From positions 38,566 through 102,565 of the forward strand of contig PFJX01000081.1 of assembly GCA_002784045.1 (NCBI GenBank): 64,000 bases of DNA, written 5' to 3'. Under the pieces are notes generated by a model. The model was given only the letters and a program-made list of their open reading frames with translations, had not been told where the DNA came from and searched no databases. Made by a program: the position numbers and the translations under genes. The stretch is from Hydrogenophilales bacterium CG_4_10_14_3_um_filter_63_21 (GTDB taxonomy: Bacteria; Pseudomonadota; Gammaproteobacteria; Burkholderiales; Thiobacillaceae). Of this stretch, positions 33,255 through 43,821 are shown piece by piece (the first letter of the stretch is position 1; the number at the start of each line of letters is the position of its first letter).

Positions 33255-34115
33255 TCAAATACCCAATTGCCTGCGAGCAATGGCGATGGTCAGGCGATTG
33301 ATGGGGTGGCGATTGCCGCCCGGCCGCCAGGTGTGGGCCAACTCGTTGCGGTAGCCGTCGAACTGGATGCCGTGCGGCGCGGCCCAGACTTTGCCGCGCC
33401 CAAGCAGAATCTTGAGCGCCTCGCTGGCGGCGACGCCGGCGCAGAGTTGGCAGGCCATGATGGTGGACGGCCCCTTGCGCGCTTTGAGATCGACGCGGGT
33501 CTTGTCCACCAGGTAATGGCGATGCAGCAGGGCGGGGGCCAGCCCAACCAGGAAGCGAATGGCTTTTTCCAGTTCGGGACGGCCCGCCAACTGGAAATAG
33601 TCCTCGAAACTCAGGTGGCCGGGCAGGAAGTTGAGCAGGGCGGCACTCATCCCTAGCGGCGCGACGGTGGTGGCGGGAATGCGCCGTTCATGGCAGTGCG
33701 CGAAAACCATTTCGCGCGCGGCGAAGGCGAAGAAATCCAGGCCGTCCACATACAAGTCCACCCCTGTAAAGAATTCCGACAGATTGTCCTGGGTGACCCC
33801 GCTGGGAAACACGGTGATTGTCGCCTCGCTGTTGATTTCCAATACCCTTTCCGCCATGGCTTCGGCTTTGTGTCGGCCGAGACTGCCCAGGCTGGCACCG
33901 GCCTGGCGGTTGAAATTGGCCAGCTCGAAGATGTCAAGGTCGGCGATATGAAAATGCTGGATACCCAAACGGGCCAAGGTCAACAGATGAAAACCGCCAA
34001 CCCCGCCCATGCCGGCGATGGCGACCCGCTTGGTCGAGAGCGTGTGTTGTTCGTCTTCGCTAACCCAGCCGATGTTGCGGGAAAAAGCGGTGCCGTAATC
34101 GAAGGCGGCGGTCAT
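33255..34115 (-). CDS. ThiF/E1-like adenylyltransferase
   Basis: 286 residues. The nucleotide-binding motif is VAIAGMGGVGGFHLLTLARLG (core AGMGGVGG, about 32-39), followed by IADLDIFELANFNRQAGA, the 'D.D.v...NlnRQ' signature of E1/ThiF/MoeB enzymes that adenylate a C-terminal carboxylate. A single CQLC near residue 237 replaces the two CxxC zinc pairs of MoeB. No ubiquitin-like partner is in the window, so the substrate may be a small acid or the FeeM product. Start is 6 bp after the FeeM-like stop: one operon. Confidence 0.88.
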   Translation of the reverse strand: MTAAFDYGTAFSRNIGWVSEDEQHTLSTKRVAIAGMGGVGGFHLLTLARLGIQHFHIADLDIFELANFNRQAGASLGSLGRHKAEAMAERVLEINSEATITVFPSGVTQDNLSEFFTGVDLYVDGLDFFAFAAREMVFAHCHERRIPATTVAPLGMSAALLNFLPGHLSFEDYFQLAGRPELEKAIRFLVGLAPALLHRHYLVDKTRVDLKARKGPSTIMACQLCAGVAASEALKILLGRGKVWAAPHGIQFDGYRNELAHTWRPGGNRHPINRLTIAIARRQLGI

Positions 34116-34121
34116 CGGCGC

Positions 34122-34910
34122 TTACTTGGGTTCGGCGCGCAGCAAGCGGTCAGTGATGCGTGCTTCTTCCTCGGCCGGGAAGAAATAGGGGTAAAGCGTT
34201 TTGTCCTGCCTGGCGAGTTCATGGTGCCCAGCGACGGCATGCATCAGTTTTTGTTTCTCAATCAGATTGAGCCAAAGCAGGACCGCCGGTGCATTCACCC
34301 GAGGGCAGTTGCGCTCGCCGCCGATGACTTCAAATCCCAACATCCGAATGTAAAAAGGCGCATGCGCGGGGTTGACCTCGATGACCAGATCGGTATAGCG
34401 CCACAGATTGCAGAGATAGAGGTAAGCCACATTGAACATCGCGGCCAGGAAACGCTTCGAGGTCATTTTGGTGTCGAGCGCGAACTTGGTGATCTCGGCA
34501 ACCCTGCCCCCCCGCGCGCGCACGACGTCGATTTCGGCCTGGTAAAGTTCGTCGGCCAGAAGACCCTTGCCCACATCGAAACCCAAGGTCAGTGTGCCGA
34601 TGACCTGTTCGCCATGGTAGGTAGCCAGGGTAATGCTGTCGGGACAACTGGGTGATCCCGTGCCGCCAAGGCCTTGGTAACCCACCTCGCCGTAGCGCTT
34701 TTCCACGAAAAACTTGGCATCCCGCGTGCGCTCTTCGTTATGCGCCAGACGGATCTTGAACTGATCCTCACGGACCACCTGGCCGCCGCTATCCTGCGCG
34801 GGCCCAACCCCTTTTCCGCCCACCTCACGCAGTCGCTGCGGTGACTCGAAGGCCACGATGGTCTTCGCCCAGCTCCGACTTGCATTTTTGAAGTGATCCA
34901 TTATTCCCAT
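34122..34910 (-). CDS. N-acyl amino acid synthase, FeeM-like acyltransferase
   Basis: 262 residues from ATG 34910, selected for GGGGAG 8 bases before it; the frame is open to 35018. The GNAT-type core carries IRLAHNEERTRDAKFFVEKR, VIGTLTLGFD, the FeeM signature (LYQAEIDVVRARGGRVAEIT, then KFALD), and VNPAHAPFYIRMLGFEVIG with NAPAVLLWLNL. FeeM enzymes join an acyl chain from acyl-ACP to an amino acid such as tyrosine; a subclass is linked to PEP-CTERM/exosortase systems. It is first in the operon FeeM-ThiF-nitroreductase, and it likely makes the lipid precursor which the next two enzymes modify. Confidence 0.82.
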   Translation of the reverse strand: MGIMDHFKNASRSWAKTIVAFESPQRLREVGGKGVGPAQDSGGQVVREDQFKIRLAHNEERTRDAKFFVEKRYGEVGYQGLGGTGSPSCPDSITLATYHGEQVIGTLTLGFDVGKGLLADELYQAEIDVVRARGGRVAEITKFALDTKMTSKRFLAAMFNVAYLYLCNLWRYTDLVIEVNPAHAPFYIRMLGFEVIGGERNCPRVNAPAVLLWLNLIEKQKLMHAVAGHHELARQDKTLYPYFFPAEEEARITDRLLRAEPK

Positions 34911-34959
34911 TAGTCCGACTCCCCATCTTGGGGCTTGATGAAATAACCGCGCGCCATCG

Positions 34960-34988
34960 ATATATGGCTTTCGCAGTATAGAGTTCAA
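34960..34988 (-). promoter_or_regulatory. Candidate sigma-70 promoter of the FeeM operon
   Basis: On the minus strand TTGAAC (34988-34983), 17 bp, then ATATAT (34965-34960), 50 bp before the chosen ATG. The -35 is good, the -10 is moderate. Confidence 0.45.
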
Positions 34989-35035
34989 CCGATGCGATCT
35001 CAAACAGGGCGGGTACATGCCGATACAATATAGCC

Positions 35036-35770
35036 ATGAAAATCGAACTGCTTACCAGCGAGGATGCCGACCGCTACCTGGTTCGTCACACCGATGAAAT
35101 CGAGCGTGTCCTCCGTGACGTTATGCAAGACAAGGCCATCGTCGCGGCGTATGGGGAGAATGGCAAAGACTTCCTGCTGACTGCTATCGTTGCCGTCGAG
35201 CCCAAGGAAAACGCCATTTATCTGGGCTATGGGCCGGACGAAAGGCTGAACACTCAACTCCTCGAAGCCGGCAATGCCACGTTCGCCACCACCCATAACC
35301 AGGTGCGCGTGCAGTTCTCCTGCAATCACATCGAACGTGTCGTCCAGGGCCATGCGCCGGCGTTTCGGGTCGCCATGCCGCGCGAACTCCTGCGCTTGCA
35401 GCGGCGCGAGTATTACCGCCTGGTCACCTCCGTGGTCAACCCGGTGAAATGCCTGATCAATACTGAACGGGGGATGCTGGAAACCCTGGTGGTGGACATC
35501 AGCATCGGTGGCGTCGGCATTCTGGCCTATCAGGAAAATGGCGAACTGATCGCGGGCGAGACCTATCACGGTTGCCGCATTTCCCTGCCCGGCTCCGGCG
35601 AATTCGCCTTGAGCCTGGCCGTGTGCACCACCTTTGAAATCACCCTGAAAAACGGCCGCCACACCCACCGGGCGGGCTGCCAGTTCATCGACTTGCCGGC
35701 CAGCGTGGAAACCGAGATTCAGCGCTACATCATCCGCGTCGATCGGGAGCGCCGGACGCGCTACATCTGA
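35036..35770 (+). CDS. PilZ-domain flagellar-brake type protein (YcgR-like)
   Basis: 244 residues. N-terminal YcgR-N-like domain (about 1-110), then the PilZ domain with LQRREYYRLV (RxxxR) and DISIGGVGIL ((D/N)xSxxG), the two sites that bind cyclic di-GMP. YcgR proteins slow flagellar rotation when cyclic di-GMP rises. No flagellar gene is adjacent. The gene is divergent from the FeeM operon with 125 bp between the starts; a TACAATATAG sequence sits just ahead of the ATG as a possible -10, which would give a very short leader. Confidence 0.88.
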   Translation: MKIELLTSEDADRYLVRHTDEIERVLRDVMQDKAIVAAYGENGKDFLLTAIVAVEPKENAIYLGYGPDERLNTQLLEAGNATFATTHNQVRVQFSCNHIERVVQGHAPAFRVAMPRELLRLQRREYYRLVTSVVNPVKCLINTERGMLETLVVDISIGGVGILAYQENGELIAGETYHGCRISLPGSGEFALSLAVCTTFEITLKNGRHTHRAGCQFIDLPASVETEIQRYIIRVDRERRTRYI

Positions 35771-35779
35771 GCCGCTGGT

Positions 35780-36895
<1,116 letters not shown>

Positions 36896-36925
36896 CTACT
36901 CCCTGAGCGGGGCCTTGATGCAATA

Positions 36926-37654
36926 TCAAGGCGTACTTTCCCCGGCCTCTTCCCCTTGGGCCGGGGTTTTTTTCGCCACCCCCAGCCAGCCGCGCACCAC
37001 TGCTTCCGCCTCGTCGACGCCTTCGCGCTTGGGGGAGGAAAACAATTGCACCGAGGCCGCGAAACCGGCATCGAGCAATTCCGCGCGCACTTGGCGCAAC
37101 ACCGGCAAAGCCTGGCCGCGCGATAGCTTGTCGCTTTTGGACAGCAGCACATGCACCGGCCGGCCGGACGGCCGAAACCAGTCCAGCAGGGAGCGATCCA
37201 GTTCGGTGAGTGGGTGGCGGATGTCCATGATCAAGACCAGGCCGGCCAGTTGCGGGCGGCGACCGAGATACCCCCCGATCAGCGCCTGCCAGATATGTTT
37301 TTGATCCTTGGGCGCGCGCGCATAACCATAGCCGGGCAGGTCAACCAGATAGCGGCTGTCTTCCACGCGGAAGAAGTTGAGGTGTTGCGTGCGCCCCGGC
37401 ATTTTGCTCACAAAAGCCAGCCGCTTGTGGTTGCATAAGGTATTGATGGCGCTGGACTTGCCGGCGTTGGAGCGGCCCGCGAACGCCACTTCGGCCAGGC
37501 TGTCGGCGGGGAGGTCGCGCAGTTGCGCGATGGTGGTATGGAAGGCGGCGTTGAGCACGGCAGTGTGTTGTGTGGCCCGGTGGGGAGCCCAAGTGTCCCG
37601 CTCGAAAGGCTGGCATGATAGCAAACGGGCCGCTAAAATATTGCGGTTTCCCAT
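36926..37654 (-). CDS. ysxC: Ribosome biogenesis GTP-binding protein YsxC/EngB
   Basis: Up to 242 residues. G1 is [17 protein letters not shown]3 [11 protein letters not shown], and G4 LLSKSDKL, all typical of YihA/YsxC, a GTPase needed for 50S subunit assembly. The family normally begins about 20 residues before 'fhtt...L.dLP'; thus the long N-terminus from ATG 37654 may be excessive and the GTG giving VLNAAFHTT (near 37558) is an alternative. It is divergent from the cytochrome c4 gene with only 30 bp between, an arrangement common in betaproteobacteria. Confidence 0.93.
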   Translation of the reverse strand: MGNRNILAARLLSCQPFERDTWAPHRATQHTAVLNAAFHTTIAQLRDLPADSLAEVAFAGRSNAGKSSAINTLCNHKRLAFVSKMPGRTQHLNFFRVEDSRYLVDLPGYGYARAPKDQKHIWQALIGGYLGRRPQLAGLVLIMDIRHPLTELDRSLLDWFRPSGRPVHVLLSKSDKLSRGQALPVLRQVRAELLDAGFAASVQLFSSPKREGVDEAEAVVRGWLGVAKKTPAQGEEAGESTP

Positions 37655-37684
37655 GCTGCCAACCCGGATTTAGGAGCATCAACC

Positions 37685-38323
37685 ATGAAACTTCACGCGC
37701 TGATTACTGGCTTGCTGTTTGCCGCTACGTTTGCAGCCAATAGCTGGGCCAACACGCCCGCGCCGGCCCCCGCCGCCAAAGGCGACGCCACCCGCGCGCA
37801 GAAGATCGTCAACGACGTGTGCGCCGCCTGCCATACGTCTGACGGCAACAGCACCAATCCAACCTATCCCGCGCTGGCCGGCCAATCGCCCGAATACCTC
37901 GCCAAGCAATTGCATGAGTTCAAATCCGGCGCCCGCAAAAATGCCATCATGGCCCCCAACGCCGCCAAGCTGTCCGAGGACGACATGCTCAACCTGGCGG
38001 CCTACTTCAGTGCCCAGAGCCCCAAGCCGCGCCAGGCCAAAGATGCCAGCCTGATCGCCGCGGGCCAGAAGGTCTTCAAAGGCGGCAATGCCGGCAGCGG
38101 CGTTCCCGCCTGCGCCTCCTGCCACGGCCCCAGTGGCGCCGGCATCCCGGTACAGTTCCCGCGCCTGGCCGGACAGCACTCCAAGTATGTGTTCACGCAG
38201 CTCAAGAACTTCCGCAGTGGCGATCGCGCCAACGATGGCGGCAAGATGATGCAAGTCATCGCCCGCAAGTTGACCGATCAGGAAATGAAAGCCGTGGCCG
38301 AGTACGTCAACGGCCTGCGCTGA
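37685..38323 (+). CDS. Cytochrome c4 (di-heme, periplasmic)
   Basis: 212 residues with signal peptide (ITGLLFAATFAANSWA). Two CxxCH heme sites: CAACH (about 57-61) and CASCH (about 145-149), each in a homologous half of about 95 residues, with distal Met candidates in the following helices (NAIMAPNA; GKMMQVIA). This duplicated layout is cytochrome c4, which passes electrons to terminal oxidases. TTAGGAGC precedes ATG 37685. A hairpin follows the stop. Confidence 0.93.
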   Translation: MKLHALITGLLFAATFAANSWANTPAPAPAAKGDATRAQKIVNDVCAACHTSDGNSTNPTYPALAGQSPEYLAKQLHEFKSGARKNAIMAPNAAKLSEDDMLNLAAYFSAQSPKPRQAKDASLIAAGQKVFKGGNAGSGVPACASCHGPSGAGIPVQFPRLAGQHSKYVFTQLKNFRSGDRANDGGKMMQVIARKLTDQEMKAVAEYVNGLR

Positions 38324-38341
38324 TCCCGCTCTTTCTTGATG

Positions 38342-38367
38342 ACGGCCCGCCTCGCGCGGGCCGTTTG
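38342..38367 (+). terminator. Hairpin after cytochrome c4
   Basis: ACGGCCCGC, loop CTCGC, GCGGGCCGT, then TTTGC. A 9-bp stem with a short T tail, ending 6 bp before the rep start. Confidence 0.55.
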
Positions 38368-38372
38368 CATTG

Positions 38373-40379
38373 ATGACCGCATCCCATCTAGCCGACCTCA
38401 ACCCGCAGCAACGAGAAGCCGTGAAATATCTCGACGGCCCCTTGCTGGTGCTGGCTGGCGCCGGTTCCGGCAAGACCCGGGTGATCACCCGCAAGATCGC
38501 CTATCTCGCCAGCGAATGCGGCATCGACGCCCGCCACATCGCCGCCATCACCTTCACCAACAAGGCCGCGCGGGAAATGCGCGAGCGGGTGGGCGAACTG
38601 CTCCCCGGTAAACAGGGGCGCGGCCTCACGGTTTCCACCTTTCATGCCCTCGGCCTACAGATCCTGCGCCAGGAAACCCGGCGCATCGGTTACAAGCCGC
38701 GTTTCTCGGTGCTCGACGCCGCCGATGCCCAGCAGATCCTCTCCGACCTCCTGAAAACCACCGACAAGAGCAGCCTGCGCCAGGCGGCCAGCGTGGTGTC
38801 GAACTGGAAGAACGCCCTGCTGCCGCCCGCCGCCGCCCTGAAAGCCGCCACGGACGAAGCCGAGCGGCAATATGCACTCGCCTATCAAGCCTATCAGGAC
38901 ACCTTGCGCGCCTATCAGGCGATGGATTTCGACGACCTCATCCGCCTGCCGGTGCAGTTGTTCCAGGAGCACCCCGAGGCGCTCGCCACCTGGCAAGGCC
39001 GCCTGCGCTACCTGCTGGTGGACGAATACCAGGACACCAACGGTGCCCAGTACGCCCTGATGAAGTTGCTCGCCGGCCCCGCCGGGCGCTTCACGGCGGT
39101 GGGCGACGACGACCAGGCGATCTATGCCTGGCGCGGCGCCGACGTGGAAAACCTGCGCCGCCTGGGGCAGGACTACCCGACCCTGAAAATCATCCCGCTC
39201 AACCAGAACTACCGCTCCAGCCAGCGCATCCTGGCGGCCGCCAACAGCATCATCCGCAATAACCCGCGCCTGCACGAAAAGAACCTGTGGAGCGATCACG
39301 GCCTCGGCGACCCCATTGAACTGCTGCAATGCCGCGACGACCGCCATGAGGCGGAATCTGTCGCCCTGCGCATTTCCGCGCACAAGTTCGAGTACCGCAC
39401 CCGCTTCGCCGACTACGCGATCCTCTATCGCGGCAACCACCAGGCGCGGCTATTTGAGGAAGCCCTGCGCGAAGCCAAGATTCCCTACGTCCTCTCCGGT
39501 GGCCAATCGTTCTTCGACAAGGCCGAGATCAAGGACCTTTCCGCCTACCTGCGCTTGATCGCCAACCCGGACGACGACCCCGCCTTCATCCGCGCCTCCA
39601 CCACGCCGCGGCGCGGGGTTGGCGCGGCGACCCTGGAAAAGCTCGGCGACCATGCCGGGCAGCGCCATATCAGCCTGTTCGAAGCCGGCTTCGAAGCCGG
39701 CTTCCAGACCCAGTTACCGCCCCGGCAATTGGAACCGCTGCTGGCGTTCCGCGACTTCATCAACCGCCTCGGCGACCGCGCGGAAAAAGAACCGGCCGGG
39801 CAACTGCTGGAAGAACTGCTCGCCGCCATCCACTACGAGGAATGGCTCTACGACTCGGAAGACGACCGCGCCGCCCGCGCCAAGTGGGCGAATGTGCGCG
39901 AGTTTGTCGACTGGCTGAGCAAGAAAGGCGAGGGTGAGAAAAACGAAGGCGGCAAGACCCTGATCGAGCTCAGCCAGACCATCACGCTGATGAATTTGCT
40001 GGAAGGGCGTGAGGACGCGGCCCCCGACGCCGTCCGCTTATCCACCCTGCACGCCCCCAAGGGCCTGGAATATCCCTACGTCTACCTGGTCGGCGTGGAG
40101 GAGGACATTCTTCCGCACCGGGAATGCCTGGACGGCGCGCGCCTGGAAGAAGAACGCCGCCTCATCTACGTCGGCATCACCCGCGCTCGCCGTGGCCTGG
40201 TCATCACCTGGTGCGGCAAGCGCCGCCGCGGCGGCGAAATGGGGGAGTGCGAACCCTCGCGTTTCCTGAATGAAATCGACCAACTCGACATCAAGCGTTC
40301 CGGCACCCCGCCCGGCGGCGATGTCCGGGAAGAAGGCCGGCGGCGGCTTTCCGCGCTGAAAGCCCTGCTCGGCAAATAA
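38373..40379 (+). CDS. rep: ATP-dependent DNA helicase Rep
   Basis: 668 residues, the usual Rep length. ATG 38373 is preferred over TTG 38370. SF1A motifs in order: LNPQQREAV (Q motif), AGAGSGKTR (I), ITFTNKAAREM (Ia), VDEYQDTN (II), GDDDQAIYAWRGAD (III), LNQNYRSSQRIL (IV), LSTLHAPKGLEYPYVYLVGV (V), and EERRLIYVGITRARRGL (VI). Rep moves 3' to 5' and helps restart or push replication forks through obstacles. Nothing follows it on the same strand until glnE. Confidence 0.96.
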   Translation: MTASHLADLNPQQREAVKYLDGPLLVLAGAGSGKTRVITRKIAYLASECGIDARHIAAITFTNKAAREMRERVGELLPGKQGRGLTVSTFHALGLQILRQETRRIGYKPRFSVLDAADAQQILSDLLKTTDKSSLRQAASVVSNWKNALLPPAAALKAATDEAERQYALAYQAYQDTLRAYQAMDFDDLIRLPVQLFQEHPEALATWQGRLRYLLVDEYQDTNGAQYALMKLLAGPAGRFTAVGDDDQAIYAWRGADVENLRRLGQDYPTLKIIPLNQNYRSSQRILAAANSIIRNNPRLHEKNLWSDHGLGDPIELLQCRDDRHEAESVALRISAHKFEYRTRFADYAILYRGNHQARLFEEALREAKIPYVLSGGQSFFDKAEIKDLSAYLRLIANPDDDPAFIRASTTPRRGVGAATLEKLGDHAGQRHISLFEAGFEAGFQTQLPPRQLEPLLAFRDFINRLGDRAEKEPAGQLLEELLAAIHYEEWLYDSEDDRAARAKWANVREFVDWLSKKGEGEKNEGGKTLIELSQTITLMNLLEGREDAAPDAVRLSTLHAPKGLEYPYVYLVGVEEDILPHRECLDGARLEEERRLIYVGITRARRGLVITWCGKRRRGGEMGECEPSRFLNEIDQLDIKRSGTPPGGDVREEGRRRLSALKALLGK

Positions 40380-40493
40380 AAATGCCCCACGCGGGCCGAT
40401 CAGCCCGTTTGGCTTCCCATGCGAGCGTTTTTTCATGTGAAACAACCGCCCTGCCGTAGGTGGGTTTCCCGACACTGCCTCGGGCCATGCGTG

Positions 40494-41330
40494 TTATGCC
40501 CGCGGGGAAAGCCAGGGTTGCCTGAAGCCCAGGTCGCTGCCCAGTGGTTTTGCCGGGTAGTGGAAGGGCACCGGGCCGTCCGGTTCGGCGTGGATGAACT
40601 GGCGCACGAAAGGGTCATCCGATTCAAGGATTGCGGCGGTCGGTCCTTCGGCGATGATCACGCCCTCCGCGAGGAAGTAGACGTAGTCCACCACCTTGAG
40701 CGATTCCGAGACGTCATAAGTGACGACGATGCTGGAAACGCCGAGGGCATCGTTGAGGCGGCGCAGCAGGTTGGCGATGACATTGAGCGAGATCGGGTCG
40801 AGGCCGGCGAACGGCTCGTCGTACATGATCAGCATCGGGTCGAGCGCGATGGCGCGCGCCAGGGCGACGCGCCGCTCCATGCCACCGGAGAGTTCGCGCG
40901 GCATCATGGCGTGGGCGCCGCGCAGGCCGACGGCGTGCAGTTTCATCAAGACCAGATCGCGAATCATGCGTTCCGACAAGTCGGTGTGCTCGCGCATGGG
41001 AAACGCGATGTTCTCGTACACCGAGAGATCGCTGAACAGGCCGCTGATCTGGAACATCACGCCCATCTTGCGGCGCAACCGGTAGAGGCCATCGTTGTCG
41101 AGCGCGTGCACGTCCTCGCCATCGACCCATACCTGTCCACGCTCGGGTTTCAGTTGGCCGCTGATCAGGCGCAGCAGGGTGGTTTTGCCACAGCCGCCGG
41201 TGCCCAGCACGGCAACGGCCTTGCCGCGCGGAATGGTGAGGCTGATGCCGTTGAGGATTTTGCGGTTCTCGTAAGAGAAATGCAGGTCGCGGATTTCGAC
41301 GACGTTTTCGTTGGACAACTTCGACTCCAT
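40494..41330 (-). CDS. MlaF-like ABC ATPase, stand-alone, altered H-loop
   Basis: 278 residues. Walker A GTGGCGKTT, signature ELSGGMERRVALARAIALDP and Walker B MLIMYDEPFAGLDP place it with the MlaF (phospholipid traffic) group; DPISLNVI is also MlaF-like. The switch segment reads VVTYDVSES where MlaF and nearly all ABC ATPases have VxHDV, so the catalytic His is Tyr (codon TAT, one change from CAT). No mlaE/D/C/B is adjacent: rep lies converging on one side and repeats plus acs on the other. It may be a degraded copy, or a member working with a distant permease. Homologues should show whether Tyr is usual in this clade. Confidence 0.8.
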   Translation of the reverse strand: MESKLSNENVVEIRDLHFSYENRKILNGISLTIPRGKAVAVLGTGGCGKTTLLRLISGQLKPERGQVWVDGEDVHALDNDGLYRLRRKMGVMFQISGLFSDLSVYENIAFPMREHTDLSERMIRDLVLMKLHAVGLRGAHAMMPRELSGGMERRVALARAIALDPMLIMYDEPFAGLDPISLNVIANLLRRLNDALGVSSIVVTYDVSESLKVVDYVYFLAEGVIIAEGPTAAILESDDPFVRQFIHAEPDGPVPFHYPAKPLGSDLGFRQPWLSPRA

Positions 41331-41430
41331 TCAGGGTGGGGTAGCGGGGCGAAGGTAGGCGCGGCCACCTGCCCGGGTCAAGCAAACCGCATGTCCTGAT
41401 GCGCTTTGGCCGCCTGGTGAACGGCCATTT

Positions 41431-41503
41431 TTAGCGTGAAACAAGCTCGCGCCTTCACTGTAGCGCCGGTTTCATCATCCGGGGTGGCCTCAATCCATGC
41501 CCG
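41431..41503. repeat. Dispersed intergenic repeat, copy B
   Basis: 73 bp starting TTAGCGTGAAACAAGCTCGC, then CACTGTAGCGCCGGTTTCATC and TCCGGGGTGGCCTC (first given here to 20 bases). The first 23 bases recur exactly at 41504 and at 55776; a degenerate form is at 32018. Confidence 0.8.
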
Positions 41504-41612
41504 TTAGCGTGAAACAAGCTCGCGCCTCTGCTGTAGCGCCGGCTGGAAGCCGGCGCTACAGCAGAGGCGCGGCTTCATTCTCCGGGGCGGCTTTGCCGCC
41601 ATGCCGGTTAGG
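41504..41612. repeat. Dispersed intergenic repeat, copy C with long hairpin
   Basis: Starts with the same 23 bases as copy B. It then contains an inverted repeat with 23-bp perfect arms and a 3-base loop (41522-41570, outer end GCGCCTCTGCTGTAGCGCCG), followed by CGGCTTCATTCTCCGGGGCGG. The RNA would fold into a long stem; the arms repeat the TGTAGCGCCGG core in both directions. Confidence 0.8.
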
Positions 41613-41625
41613 CCAGATTATGGCT

Positions 41626-41653
41626 AAAAAAGAGCGGCCAGAGCCGCTCTTTT
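41626..41653 (-). terminator. Bidirectional terminator after acs
   Basis: AGAGCGGC (41631-41638), loop CAGA, GCCGCTCT (41643-41650), with A-run on the left (T-run for the minus strand) and TTT on the right. It lies 17 bp after the acs stop. Confidence 0.85.
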
Positions 41654-41670
41654 CCTCCCGCCGGCACCCC

Positions 41671-43656
<1,986 letters not shown>

Positions 43657-43821
43657 GACGAACGTCTCCTCAGACGGAAAATTGACGGGAAATCCAACGT
43701 TTTCCTCCCCCGTAAAGGGGACGCCGGATTCGTAAGTCGCTGAAGCGACAACGACTCCGCGGCCCCCAAGGAAGGGGCAAAATTAGGCCACTTCCAACCG
43801 TTGCGCATTTTGCACTGCAAT

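Larger units (their letters stand above)
41331..41670. other. 340-bp intergenic region with tandem repeats
   Basis: No gene. Holds two tandem copies of the dispersed repeat (41431-41503 and 41504-41612), a 49-bp near-perfect hairpin within the second, and the bidirectional acs terminator at 41626-41653. Confidence 0.7.
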
